64,000 nt of DNA from Ostrinia nubilalis (taxonomy: Eukaryota > Arthropoda > Insecta > Lepidoptera > Crambidae), in NCBI RefSeq assembly GCF_963855985.1, contig NC_087114.1, forward strand, positions 87,001-151,000, given 5' to 3'. Both the position numbers and the translations under genes were made by a program. Below the pieces are notes generated by a model. That model saw nothing but the letters and a program-made list of their open reading frames with translations, was not told the DNA's origin and did not search any database. Positions 48,796 through 60,480 of the stretch are shown in pieces. Within the stretch, counting starts at the first letter, position 1; the number at the start of each line of letters is the position of its first letter.

Positions 48796-50036
48796 TAGAT
48801 TATATTATGTTCTGAGGCCAGTCTCATCAAATGATGGTGGTGACCGGTGCTGGTCATTGTGTCTCTACGCCTTCGGCTTATTTATTTATTTACTTTTTGC
48901 TTGCACGAAACGAAACGATCATACTTCAAACCCTCTCTTCGGGTCTTTTCAATCCTATCCGCTTGCGCTTGCCTGTGGGTACCACAATATGCGTCGCAGC
49001 AAGTATCAAGGTGACATCGTGTCATGGTTAACATTATTTATTGTAAAACAAACACATTGCCTCAATGAGAACCGCGCAAATTGAATAAAACAAGTGTTTT
49101 GATGATCGTTTACACTTTACGTCAATGATGCATACAAAGGAATATCAGGTGGTTAAAGACTTGGTGGTCTAAAAGTTCGCTTCATCTTTCTGTGACTATA
49201 GAGCACTATTTTTATCCTACTTCTCTTATCGTGTCAATAGCATCATCCGACTAAAGGTCATAGCACACTAATCAATCCGGAAAGGGATCAACACCATATC
49301 GCCTATCGCCGCGAGGCGAGGCGTTTTCGTGCGTTGCAGTGCGGATTTTCATTCAAAAATATGGGCTAATTCAAATGCATTTGTCGAGAGTAGAAATCGT
49401 CTGTCAAATAATTTTCTAGTAATCAATTTTGAACTGATTGTCAAGGTAATACAGTTGAAAATTGAATATCAAAGCCAGACTACGCCTAATGTCAGATCAG
49501 CCGATGGTAGATGCCAAATTTCCAATATCGCGTACGAAGACGGAGAACTTTGTCAATATAGTGGTACATAAGGGTCATAATTAGTGGATGCCGACGATTT
49601 TCGCGCTGTCATCTCAACGACTGCCCACCCTTGTCGTTAGAGCAGTCGACTGGATAAAAAGCATGGAAATAACATGGTGATTGATAAACTAGGTGCAAAT
49701 AAACATATTTTATAAACACAGAATGCTTTTTGCTTAAATTTGAACATAAATTTACCATAATATAACTTATTACACTTATGTCTGGATTTGTAAGCAGAAA
49801 TATGGATAGGTACCTACTGGATGGAGTGGATGACATAGTGGATGGAGTGTTTTGTAAAACTGCAAAAAAACTTTACCACTAGCTGCTACTAACTGTAACT
49901 TACACAAACTTCTGCCGTTCACCGCTAGGGGCGCTGTGCAATCTGCCATACATTTTGTACGCACTTGGTAAGGTTAAACTTATGGTAGAGCTACAGAACT
50001 TTCATATAATAAATTATCATGCGCAAAAATTAGTCT
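48796..50036. other. Intergenic DNA
   Basis: No gene was recognised. A segment near 49255 (GGTCATAGCACACTAATC) looks like a diverged TIR repeat end, but no convincing partner was found. Confidence 0.45.
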
Positions 50037-50355
50037 GTTTGGGCCCGCCATACACGGACAGTTCGAGCAATTAGCCAGTGGTCAACATAAAGGCACGGAC
50101 CGCTTTTGCAGCCAGTCAACAGCTTGAATCTACCATTGATAGGTAACTGCTGGAGTAGTTGGTAGTGAAACTGCTCAACAGGTCACAATTTCATTTTCAT
50201 TCAAATCAGTAGCAACATTGATTTTGAGGAAGAGGAACCACTGCTACTTTGTAATATTTGCTCGAGCAGTCAGTATAAAATATACCTGGCAACTGAAATT
50301 TCACCGTGCCGAAGTAGTCACAACTGCTCGAGCAGTACCGTGTATGTGTGTATGT
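50037..50355. mobile_element. MITE with imperfect TIRs
   Basis: CATACACGGACAGTTCGAGCAA at the left and, inverted, TTGCTCGA-like and CGTGTATG at the right (ACTGCTCGAGCAGTACCGTGTATG) form imperfect terminal inverted repeats over about 320 bp. It is non-coding. Confidence 0.55.
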
Positions 50356-50442
50356 AGAAATCAGTTGCAGCTAGAAGCTGTCGTAATTGTGTAAGAGTGC
50401 CTAAAATGATTTGTGTCTTAGTTTTACTGCTATAAATTTATA

Positions 50443-50649
50443 CTACCCATACCAATATTATAAATGCAAAAGGAATCTGTCTGTCTTGCTTTCAACCGAT
50501 TTTGATGAAATTTGGCATAGAGATAGTTTAACTCCCGGGAAAGGACATAGATAGTTTTTATCCCGGTTTTTGAAACAGGGACGCGCACGGTAATGTATTT
50601 CGGTGACAGACAAAATTCCACGCGGGCGAAGCCGCGGGCGGAAAGCTAG
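50443..50649 (+). mobile_element. Helitron-like element (Lep1 type), second copy
   Basis: It has the same body as 48571-48795 (CCAATATTATAAATGC, TCCCGGGAAAGGACA, GCGGGCGAAGCCGCGGGCGGAAAGCTAGT), with a shorter GTCT repeat. Confidence 0.7.
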
Positions 50650-51150
50650 TATAAGTATTATAACCCATGCTTAGAAAGGCACGATAAATGTTGGTCTGGG
50701 CTAATATCTCTTTTCGTCATTTTCAAAGGCTTTACAACAGTTTTTAACTGTATTATCACATTGTAACACCTATATTACTATTATGGAAGCAATAAACGTA
50801 TTGAGTACAATTGAGTATTGAGTATTTGATAAAATCTAACATTAAGATTGACCCCTTCCCTCGCACACCCACATCTCTCCACCTAGATTAAATTATTGTC
50901 ATTATTTACTGTGTTCATTTGATTTGGTGCATAATCTGAAAACCATTTAAAGATTTAACCATTTACAATGAAAATAATTAGCTCGAATTCGTATAGTTTT
51001 TTTTATTTGTCATTTTTGACAAATAGTGTAATGTTTTAAATAAGACCGAAAATGATACGATTTTCTTTATGGTTTTTGTATTTGTTTTTAAAATTCACTT
51101 TATAGTAAATTACAGATAAATCCAGATTTAATCACAGTGTTATTTATTAA
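50650..51150. other. Intergenic DNA
   Basis: AT-rich sequence with no feature recognised. Confidence 0.5.
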
Positions 51151-52695
51151 ACTAGCTGTGCCCGCGACTTCGTCCGCGTGGAATAATGACTTTGGGTAGG
51201 CACTTTTAATAATTTAGTCTAATTATTTTACAAATAGCTTTTGCCCGCGACTTCGTCCGTGGAGAAGTCGAAAACGTTCTCATACGATTATTTTTAAATG
51301 TTTTAACGTTATTATCTAAATGTTTAAATACTTTTAAAATATAAAAATTAGGTTAAATAAACTTGAAAATATTTTTTTCTTATATTTTATGAATATGCAG
51401 CTCGGCCTTTGATCCGGTGAAAGTTACTCGGTGGTATTATTTTTTTACAACGAAATCGAAAACTACACCTACCGCAGTATTATTGGTAAACTTTTTTTTT
51501 ATATTTTCCTACGGGTGCTAGAATCACCAAGCTTCCAGCATGCCACTGGCCGTGGGAGAAGGAGCTTTTCCTCAAGACTACTCCCACTACCTCAAGGGCC
51601 TCCGCCAAAACTCTCGCGCGAAAATGAGTTTATGTATACAGCGCAAGCAGGTGCCCGCGGCATGACTTTCATGCATTACTATGCATTGTTGGGCGAGCGC
51701 ACGCAGCGGGCACCCACTCCGAGGTTAAGTGGAGGCCCCTAGAGTATGGTAGTCGTTAACATGACGTCATGATTGTAAAAAAATGCACTAATGAGTAATT
51801 AATATCAACTTTGAAGCAAATCACCACTAAAATAACTTTCTACCCCTTTTTAACATAGTTAGGGGGTGCATTTCACTAAAATACGAAACACGTCTTCCAT
51901 TAATTCTGTTATAGAATGCTTATGCAAAATTTTAAGTAGATTGGACGAAGGAATCTCGTTATTTCATACAAACTTTGCCCCTCCTTTTTACCTCCTTAGG
52001 GGTAGAATTTTGGAAAATCCTTTCTTATCAGATGCTTACGTCATACAAAGAACACACCGTCCAAGTTTCAGGTCTTTACGATCAGCGGTTTAGGCTGTGC
52101 ATTGATCCATCAGTAGCGCGCGTAGTACCTACTTGATCATTATTTTGCTGCGATGTGATTTTAAAACTGGGATATCTCCTAAGATATTTATTGAAATCGA
52201 ATGGTGTAAAGGGCAAGAATGTTTAAAATTAAATACTTGTGGTGAATAATTTATTTATTTGGATAAGGATTAATATCATGTTTATAAAAACACCTTCGCA
52301 AATAATGCATTATTTTAAAACAGATTTTTTTTGCATAAAAATGGTTACTATGAGCCAACCTTAAAAGATAGACATATGCTACCGCGGACTTTTTTAAAGA
52401 GCTTTTAAAGGGGAACAATCCTGTCATACATGATTTTTGCGAAACTTTAACCGTTTACGCAGCATCAGCTCTCAAAAGGTAAAAATTCATTGATTTGAAA
52501 TATTCTTGATTGGTGCTCCGCTCCTATTGGTCTTAGCGTGATGATAAATAGCCTAAAGCCTTCAGGAACTAACGGGCTATCCAACACAAAAATAATTTTT
52601 CAAATCGGTCCAGTAGTTCCTGAGATTAGCGCGTTCAACCAAACAAACAAACAAACAAACAAACAAACTCTTCAGCTTTATAATATTAGTATAGA
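51151..52695 (-). mobile_element. Large Helitron-like non-autonomous element
   Basis: On the minus strand it runs from TACTAATATTATAAAGCTGAAGAG through a (GTTT)n-rich segment and GGTTGAACGCGC to ...CCACGCGGACGAAGTCGCGGGCACAGCTAG. These are the ends of a widespread lepidopteran repeat. A GC-rich segment at 51515-51742 is unlike the rest. No Rep/Helicase ORF is present. Confidence 0.5.
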
Positions 52696-53119
52696 AGTAT
52701 AGATATACCTATATATAAAAATGTCTTCATTAAAGTAAATATATTATGTAATTTTAACAGAGGGACTTATATTAGGCTGTCTTTACATAACTAAATTATT
52801 ATTTTATAGCTCTAATGTAAACTTTCATCAATCATTCCTCCCTCCAATCCAATGACATATAAAAACATCTTAAAGATGACCTAAACTCTATGCCTAAACT
52901 GAACTGTCCCACCAAACTCATTGATAAGGGGGCGCTACCGTCGTTCAACTATATAGTTTCCAACATGGCAAAAATCGGAACCAGCGATCCGGTATTGACG
53001 GTGGCGCCCCGCTGCCAATGTCAAGGTTTTATTTCTATCATATTTTTTTTACCACAAAAACTGTCAGATGCTATTTTTCAAATAGCCCTATCCTACTATT
53101 TGATACAAAATCTAACGAA
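52696..53119. other. Intergenic DNA
   Basis: No feature was recognised with confidence; the small open frames have no domain signal. Confidence 0.45.
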
Positions 53120-53344
53120 ATGAATACTTTACATTTCTTGTGGGCTGCCCACAGGGAAGAATTGCGGAGAAGGCGGAAAATGCGAGAATTAGCCAGAATA
53201 TATGAAGAAAATTTTGAAGACATGCCAGAGCTTCTGTTCAGGCAACGTTACAGGCTTAACAAAGGCCAATTTCAGGAGCTTTGTCATATATTGAAACAGG
53301 AAACCTCTTTGCGGGGAAATACAATAATTTCTCTGGAATCCAAG
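53120..53344 (+). pseudogene. Harbinger-like transposase N-terminal fragment
   Basis: 75 codons from an ATG encode a basic start (REELRRRRKMRELARI) followed by FEDMPELLFRQRYRLNKGQF and a helix ending RGNTIISLESK. This is the N-terminal pattern of HARBI1-type (PIF/Harbinger) nucleases, which have an FxxRYRL segment before the first catalytic region. The frame stops just after, at GTTTAA. No catalytic Asp/Glu motif was found nearby, so it is a fragment or one exon of a decayed gene. Confidence 0.5.
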
Positions 53345-53630
53345 GTTTAATATCTTACTTAATATTATTTAAATGCGAAAGTGTGTGTGAATGTATGTTT
53401 ATGCGAGTACCTATAAAGATAAAGATACATTTATTTGTTCAAACATGTGTAGGTACCTACATAAGGTGTTAAGTCAGCATTTAAAATGGTATCAACATGT
53501 CTTACCTTTGCGGTGTACAAATTAAAATTAAATTAAAAGAGTATTATGAATGTTACTCTTTCACGCAAAAACTACTGAAGGGATTTTGTTGAAACTTTAT
53601 AGTATTATTGTATAAACGTCATAATAACAT

Positions 53631-53828
53631 CCTACTAATATTATAAATGCGAAAGTTTGGATGTCTGGATGTCCGTATGGATGTTTGAGTTTGTTACTCT
53701 TTCACGCAAAAACTACTGAACGGATTTTAATGAAACCATACAGTATTATTTTTTATAACACAGAATAACATTATAGGCTATAGGGGTAAAACAGGATCCA
53801 CGCATACAAAGTCGCGGGCGGCCGCTAG
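53631..53828 (+). mobile_element. Helitron-like non-autonomous repeat
   Basis: It starts TCCTACTAATATTATAAATGCGAAAG and ends GCGGGCGGCCGCTAG. A partial duplicate of its inner segment (TTACTCTTTCACGCAAAAACTACTGAA) precedes it at 53553. The sequence at 38947-39132 is the same repeat inverted. Confidence 0.65.
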
Positions 53829-53958
53829 TGCCCAATATATTGTTTGGATAAATTATCTATCAAATTATTATCTTCTTAGTTTCTTCTCCCTTTTCTTTAT
53901 TTTAAGAAATGCTGTCAAAATATCTGATTACTTAACTAAAACTTGTAATATTGTTTAA

Positions 53959-54092
53959 GATGAGCTGCCTGCAGGATCTGTTGCAACAGCCACTTTTCTG
54001 GAGCATTTTAACAATTTATTTGATTTACTTAATGCGCATGCATTCACCAGACTGGCAAGAAGGGAAGCAATCAGTGTGTATAATATTAATTA
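53959..54092 (+). pseudogene. Fragment resembling the C-terminus of a P-element/THAP9-type transposase
   Basis: In one frame the stretch reads DELPAGSVATATFLEHFNN then LFDLLNAHAF and stops at TAA (54090-54092). The pattern of a Leu-Pro start, TATFLEHFNNLFDLLN and a basic helix resembles the segment after the catalytic core in P-element-like transposases. A CAG/TTTAAG-type acceptor precedes it. Only one exon-sized piece is visible. The family call is tentative. Confidence 0.35.
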
Positions 54093-54495
54093 AAAGATTT
54101 TGTTTAATAGAGAACAGAAGGTTCTCCACTGAATCTGCCTAGTAAAGGCTGCCAAAAAAAAAAAAAATATTAAAAAATTCATACCTCCTTGTTTTATTGA
54201 AGCAGCTCTATAATGTACATTTGTTTAGTTTTGAGCAAGTTAAAGCAGTTAAGCCATAAAATTTGTTTCTTCATAACTTCTTGCTTTAAATTAAATGAAT
54301 GAATGAATAAATAAAACTTGAATAATTGTGAAAGAACTGCGCTGCCCAGACAGTAGATTTATTAAATTAGTTATAGCTTTCGATGTTTAGGTTTCACAAA
54401 TTGAATACCTTACTATGAAGTTTTCACAGCTATATCCTAAATCCTCTCAAAATTTGGTTGTGTTGGATGAGTTTTTTGAAAAGATCACTCTGTCC

Positions 54496-54782
54496 AGGGA
54501 TATCCGTAACCGAAACTTTCGGTTATCCGAAACCGTAACCGATTTAAAAGTTTCGGATGTAGGCAGTTTTAATTGTTTTTGTATAGCATTATATGTAAAG
54601 GCAAAACAGTCTGATTTACCTTTATAATGCCATCTAGTATAAATTTATATTATTTATTCGATGTAAAGTGTGCGGCCATGAATGAACCGAAAAAAATATC
54701 CGTAACCGAAACCGGTATAATATTATTCCTATATCCGTAACCGTATCCATAACCGAAACTACATAATATCCATAACAGCCCT
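54496..54782. mobile_element. hAT-like MITE
   Basis: The ends AGGGATATCCGTAACC and, reverse complemented, AGGGCTGTTATGGATAT are similar. The interior holds repeated CGGTTAYGG/CCGTAACC words. It is non-coding, and a target duplication was not identified. Confidence 0.55.
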
Positions 54783-55281
54783 AAGTAACTCAGTCCACAC
54801 GCACATGGCTCAAGGGTATAGGTATTTACAGCTTAATTACTATCCATTCGCTTTAAGTTTGCCGCTGGCGATATGACGTCACTCGAAGGGAAACGTCTAT
54901 AACTATAACAAACTATATTTAGAATGTTTTTTAATTATTAATATTGATAAGAATTGTGTATTTGCATAAAATAAGACACAATATTATTTGCGTTTAATCA
55001 CTAACCGATTGCCTTGAATCGCGGTTGGGGGAGGGGACGCGCGTTTAGTTATGGAGTAGTGTCGATGGGAATGAAGATGTATGGTCCTTATAAATAACCC
55101 ATTACCCAGGACACTACTGGCTTGGTAGTGTAGAAGGGAAAAAATATTCCCCACGACACTACTGGTAGTGTGGTTTGTTGGTGCGGTCGGTCAGAAGGGC
55201 GGCAAACTTAGCGCGAACGGGTAGTATGTGAGCCATTCCACACGCATACATAGGTACGAGTAGTACCTATGGCCCCATGCT
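54783..55281. other. Intergenic DNA
   Basis: Contains a duplicated GACACTACTGG...GTAGTGT inverted motif at 55110-55175. No gene was recognised. Confidence 0.45.
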
Positions 55282-56613
55282 AGGGTGTCATACTTGCTAT
55301 CGAACGTTGAAGTATCTATTGTCTAGATATCGATAACTATGCATCAACGGGTCGCTACATCTACGGTACTCCATATTAAAAGTCATGAAATCAACGGGTC
55401 GCTACATCTACGGTACTCCATATTAAAAGTCATGAAATCAATCGGTTGTTTAATCAGTGTCATGACATCAAAAGTCGCGGTGGGTAAATAACGAACTTCT
55501 CAGGGTGGGTAAGTAATATTTTCCTACCAAATTTTGTACTAAAAGGTAAAGTATTAAGAAAAAACAATTTTTTAATCATACATAATTGTGTATTTAAATA
55601 ATGAAATAAAGTAATTAATTAGTACATGTTTAAAGTAAAGTTAAAGTATCTTATTGTGTATGATACGTACTACAAAAAAGAATTGCTTGCTATTCCTTTC
55701 AGAAATTGAAAAACATCCATACTATCGTCACGCGTTCAAGAAACCGCGAGATTGCTTCTTGATGCATCCTCTTTTTCTTTCTAGGTGGAGTAGCTGGTAG
55801 CCCGCTTTCCATTCTGGCAATTGTTAAGTTGGTGGCTGCTTGTTCTTTTTTTAGCTCACCAATTGTGGCATAAAGACCCATTTTTTTATTATCCATTAAG
55901 GAGTTCCAGCGTCTGTGCCACGCTTCAATTTTATTTTGAGTCCTCGGCAAATTACTGTTGTTATGGTGCACTGACCACAATTCTGGAGGAAATACTGGGA
56001 CTGTTCTACGTATAGTTAGTTTTGAGTCACCAGTATTTCGCGATACCAGTTTGCCGTTCACGTAATTGGTTTCAAACCATTCCACAATTCGAGTATCATC
56101 TGTTGGAAAAACATTTTCCTTCAAAAGTGCGAAAACTGACGGTATCTCTATAGGTGGTAAATACGCTAAAGCGATGAAATGACGGATCTTAAGAGAAAAT
56201 TCGCCATCTTCAACATATTTTTGTTGCAGCCCATACTCCTGAACTCGTCGCCAAACATTCTGCCCCAAATGAAATAGACAACACTTGTGGACTGTTCCAG
56301 GAACTTGCGAGCAAATCCGTGGGTTGCGGGCGTACGTTAAAAAACCCATGCCAAAGCGGGAATACAAATAGATACAGCAACATTCATTGTAACGTACCTA
56401 CTAATTATTATGGAGTACCTACTGTAGATGTAGCGACCCGTTGATGCATAGTTGTCGATATCTAGACAATAAATACATCGACGTTCGATAACAAAACATT
56501 CATTGTAACGTACTAATTAATATAGAGTACCGTAGATGTAGCGACCCGTTGATGCATAGTTGTCAATATCTAGACAATAGATACTTCGACGTTCGATAGC
56601 AAGTATGACACCC
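55282..56613 (-). mobile_element. MULE-type DNA transposon, decayed
   Basis: Inverted ends begin GGGTGTCATACTTGCTATCG at 55282 and, reverse complemented, at 56613. They extend over 100 bp through CTAGATATCGA and CAACGGGTCGCTACATCTACGG. The left end has a 47-bp direct duplication (55345-55438). The right end has a duplicated unit of about 120 bp. The interior holds a MULE transposase fragment. No clear target duplication was found. Confidence 0.7.
55699..56345 (-). pseudogene. MULE transposase C-terminal fragment
   Basis: It contains the conserved HKCCLFHLGQNVWRRVQEYG segment, FIALAYLPP, a WFETNYVNG segment, FPPELWSVHHN and the LPRTQNKIEAWHRRWNSLM motif, all in the order seen in Mutator-like transposases of animals. 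The upstream part with the DDE catalytic residues is missing, and the open frame runs into the terminal repeat with no ATG. It is non-functional. Confidence 0.7.
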
Positions 56614-57700
56614 GGCAATAGATAATTATTATTGTCTTTGCAACACGTCTAGCATAAATATGTAGGGTATACCTACTAGGTAAAAATAGGTGATTTATTG
56701 TAGGGCTTTTGTTCACACGGAAAAAATGACAAAGTTTTTAGTTACTTATCAAATAGGTAGTAGTAACATATATGTAGAAAACAAGAACTTAGATGCCAAC
56801 GAAAGAAAATAGGCTATCAAATGTTGTTTTGGGGACTTACCTTTATAAAAATATCACATTTAAAAATTCATACCATTTGTTGTTATTTAAAAAACAATGT
56901 CAATTTTGACGATTAACTGAAAGTCTATTATCTATGAATATAGTAGCGATATATGGTATCCAGCGGCAATGGCAGTGCAAAATTTTGACAATGACTGTAG
57001 TTATCATACTTCGAGTTTGTCCATGGAGACGGCAAAAGTCCTTTAGTTGGCCATAAAGTAAACTTAACGAAAAATGTTACTTAATTGATACCGAGGCGCA
57101 ACCTGGAAGCATTGCTAAGTGTGCTCCTCGTTACTGGTTCATCGTTCGTCATCGTCATTGTTCGTAAAAACCGGGTCGCGGCAGGCAAATAATAAAATTA
57201 GTCTTATGTCTTCTCCCTTATTAACTTCGATGGATAAATAGCTAAACCTCCTTGCGCGTAACTGACGTTTGTTGGAAAACCGATTTTTTCAGGCCATCGG
57301 ATTTTAATTTCAAAAGTCATTGACCAATCCCAGTTCATATAATAACTATTATGACGTTTTCTATTGGCCAAAAGATTTAACTCTCTAAAAATCCGCGTGC
57401 AACCATATCCTGCTTAAATATTGTGCCTTTATTGAGCACAGATTAAACAAGCTAAATGACAAATAGAATAGATTGAAATGACAGATTGCACTTGAATTAC
57501 CCTACTGATCGCCTTGAGTTGATACGGGTACGATCCGTTTCCGGGTACTTGCAGCTAATTGAAAAAAACAAAGAAATCATTTTCTGAAACAATTGCTTTT
57601 ATTTTTCTAACACAATAATGATCATTTTGACACAAAACTTCGATTAACAAAAAAAAACATCTCTTGTAGTGAGTTACCAAAATGTATTAGGTATTATGTA
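56614..57700. other. Intergenic DNA
   Basis: No gene, RNA or clear repeat was recognised. Confidence 0.5.
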
Positions 57701-57811
57701 CCACAGTTCCAGCTACCCATTTCCGGGACATTTAATGTCGTCGCGTTCTATCGCAAAGATTTATTTTATGAGAGCGAGAGAAAAAACGGAAATGGGTAGC
57801 TGGAACTGTGG
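57701..57811. repeat. Perfect 25-bp inverted repeat
   Basis: CCACAGTTCCAGCTACCCAT...CCG at 57701-57725 is the exact reverse complement of 57787-57811, with a 61-bp loop. It sits 21 bp downstream of the stop of the secreted-protein gene at 57833. It is likely a small MITE or a strong 3' hairpin. Confidence 0.85.
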
Positions 57812-57832
57812 CCTGCTGCATCAGTCAGGAAA

Positions 57833-58414
57833 TTAGAAATACCGCGGCCGCGGTCTCCTTGTTGCTCGTGTGGTCGTGGTCGGCGCTGGAGTCGTCGTGG
57901 TCACTGCTGGAGTCGTCGTGGTCACGGCTGGAGTCGTGGTGGTGACGGCAGGGGTTGTCGTGGTCACGCTAGGGGTCGTCGTAGACGGCCCAGGCGTCGT
58001 GGGGGGCGCGGGGCCGGCGCTGGCGGACGCATTTGCTCCAGTCGCGGCGTACGCCAGCAGGACCAGGGAGCAAATCTGAAAAGAATGTATTGTTAAATAA
58101 TATTGCATGCAGAATGTAGACGTCATCTATTATCGTATAGTCAACTACGACTATAAAACTACTGTTTAATTGGCTCAATATTGATCAAACATGAAACAAA
58201 CACAGCTAACTTAGAGTAAACTTTTCAGACAAACAGCTTGATTCAAGTGTACAATGTCTTATGTCCCAACTTATCTGATTGCAATTATATTTCGTCTACT
58301 AGTGTTCCCTCGCCACTCATTGTGTCTGTATGTATCCAATGCATAACTGGTGTAGTGTTTTAGTTGCTTTAAATATTTTAATTGAAAAGATGTTCTTACC
58401 AGCACAAGCCTCAT
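57833..58414 (-). CDS. Small secreted Thr/Pro-rich protein (85 aa, two exons)
   Basis: I do not recognise a named gene. Exon 1 (58414-58400) encodes MRLVL and ends at a GTAAGA donor. Exon 2 (58075-57833), after TTTTCAG, continues ICSLVLLAYAATGANA. Joined in phase 0 they form a signal peptide. The mature part is a short Ala/Pro stretch, four TTTTPAV/TTTTPSV-like mucin repeats and a basic end (ATRRPRPRYF). The intron is 324 bp. A TATAAAAG box lies 56 bp upstream of the ATG. Gene architecture and TTTTP repeats match the larger gene at 45848-47763, so the two may be paralogues. Confidence 0.65.
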
Positions 58415-58469
58415 CGTGTCCGGTCTCCGCGTGGTTGCTTGGCTACAGCCCAGAATGTGACAGCGGCTG

Positions 58470-58477
58470 CTTTTATA
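58470..58477 (-). promoter_or_regulatory. TATA box of the small secreted-protein gene
   Basis: TATAAAAG on the minus strand, with start sites expected about 30 bp downstream and a short 5' UTR before the ATG at 58414. Confidence 0.65.
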
Positions 58478-58847
58478 ACTTGACACCACATCTATGTAAT
58501 TTCAATTTCACACTTAAACAGGCTCACTTTTGTTCGCTTTCAGCTGTTCAGCATATTGCGTCTTATTTATGACTACTACCACAGAATAAGTAATAGTACA
58601 GGTACAGAAGGATTACTCCGCAAGACGATTTAAATAAATGCGAGTCTTGCTACGACGCGATACAGTGGAATTCAGCTCGCACAGCACTACGTACCTACAA
58701 TTTTATTCACCTACAAGTTTTGTCTCTTTCTATCGCGTGCCTCTGAACTCTTCTTACGCTGTTAGGGTTGCTGTCTAGTGAAAAAATAATTAATCTAGGT
58801 ACTTATTTGTAATGAGGTACGTATGTAGGTAAGTATGCATTCATTAT

Positions 58848-58915
58848 GGAAAACCTTGGGAGAGGCCTTTGTCCAGCAGTGGACGTCATTTGGCTGAAAC
58901 GAACGAACGAATTCT
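58848..58915 (+). mobile_element. RTE 3'-tail fragment
   Basis: GGAGAGGCCTTTGTCCAGCAGTGGACG...TTTGGCTGAAACGAACGA matches the last 60 bp of the RTE element at 41398-41460, ending in its short tail repeat (ACGA)n. Confidence 0.8.
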
Positions 58916-59659
58916 GAGCAGTAGTCATGGTAGGTTAGGTTCCTATACTATCCTAAGAATTATTGATTACCTACATGGCCAACATACCTTTCAGCATCTT
59001 TGGGAAGCGAAAAAAAAAGATAAACCCGGTAGATTTCTTTTCGAATTTTAACACCCGAACGCCGCACAATATTTCTTTCTCTTTATGTCCATTTTTAAAT
59101 AATACTTCGATCATAGAATTATAATCATACTACAACGCACGCCAGCGTCCTGAGGGGCGCGCGCGTGACACTCGACTGATATAATACCCGCCGGCGGGGC
59201 GCTTCGCTGTAGGTAATTATCGGATGTACCGCGCGGAGTGAGCCAGGCCTGCTACTACTATAATGGCAGGTTATTGCTCCTTCCCCACACGCATTACTTG
59301 CTTTCGACAGCAGAGCTAACAGACAGCTTTGGGATCTTAATGTATGGACTAAGAGCTTCTCGGGCAAGGAGTTCTGGTGGTCAAAGCTATCTGTACGGCT
59401 AGCACGAAAAAGTTTCGAGTTCGAATCGTTTGCGTATTCAGTCAGCCACATTGTGAACGTGTCGTAAAATAAACTTAGTATGAGAAATGGTGGCATGAAA
59501 CTTATTTTGAGAATCCAAATACCTACCTACTCGTATTGTCACGTTACTTATCTTTTCATTCAAAGGTTTCGAATCAAGCGATTCGAAGACGAAAGTTGTT
59601 CATGCTAGAGGTAACTATTATTAATTTATTCTGTGGTACTATCTAAGCATTTTAGGGTC
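58916..59659. other. Intergenic DNA
   Basis: Contains a GC-rich patch (59130-59240). No gene was recognised; the 123-codon minus-strand open frame has no signal or domain. Confidence 0.45.
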
Positions 59660-59720
59660 GCTGCCAAAGCCACGATGACCCAAACTTGATGATGGTCCAA
59701 CGTTTTTACCTGGAAGCATA
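59660..59720 (-). repeat. Copy of the first-exon region of the candidate telomere-proximal gene
   Basis: CATCATCAAGTTTGGGTCATCGTGGCTTT on the minus strand matches CATCATGAAGTTTGGGTCATCGTGGCTTT around the ATG at 40667, including flanking bases (GTTGG...). The ATG is lost here. Confidence 0.6.
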
Positions 59721-59892
59721 AGTACTTAAATGATTTCATTTTAATCATATTTACCAATCATGAGGTAATTAAATAAATAAATAAATAAATTAGTCATAAT
59801 AACCGGTAATTATGAATAATTTTCACATTTATCTAATTTACCGTAATATTTATCTTTTGCACGGTTTATCCTAAACGGCTTGATATTTTCAG

Positions 59893-59962
59893 CGTGAGAG
59901 GTGTTGTTAGCACAGTAGAGACACTGCAGAACACCGCCGGCTCCACTATGAAGATATTTTCG
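59893..59962 (+). other. Exon-like segment
   Basis: It is flanked by TTTTCAG and GTGAGG. One frame reads GVVSTVETLQNTAGSTMKIFS with no stop. No partner exons were identified, and it may be a decayed exon. Confidence 0.3.
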
Positions 59963-60305
59963 GTGAGGGAAATTAAATTGTTTGATGTATTTTTAAATGT
60001 CTAAGTATTTACAATTTAAGGATACTGTTGCTGGCAGTTTGGCCAGCACTCCTCTTTTGATATTATTTATGGTTTTTTCCTTTTTTTTAAAAATTTTTTT
60101 TTGTTTTTTTAAGTTGCTTTTTACTGTCTTTCGGCTGTATCTAAGTCTTGAGAAAAATACACTGTTCGGAAATTCCTCAATAGCTTCTTGCATAATCACC
60201 AATAACAGGCCTATCTCACGAATATACAGTCCACTCGTTCACCTTCTAACAGATACAATTATTTTTTGTATAAAAAAGCTTTATATTGACTTCACTTGTT
60301 AGTAG

Positions 60306-60480
60306 GTATGTGTGGGATAAATCTTGCAACTGAATTTAAGACCACTTTTCCTCAACCGATTGAGCTGAAATTTGGCATACTTATGTAAGTACGATGACAA
60401 TGCAATGTTATGGTACCATTGAGTTTGAGCTGGTCTGATGATGGAGTCAGGAGGTAGCCATAGGAACTCCTAAAAGAAAC
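60306..60480 (+). repeat. Dispersed lepidopteran repeat fragment
   Basis: CCGATTGAGCTGAAATTTGGCATACTTA and GATGATGGAGTCAGGAGGTAGCCATAGGAACTC are recognised from memory as parts of a common moth interspersed repeat. It is non-coding. Confidence 0.4.
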
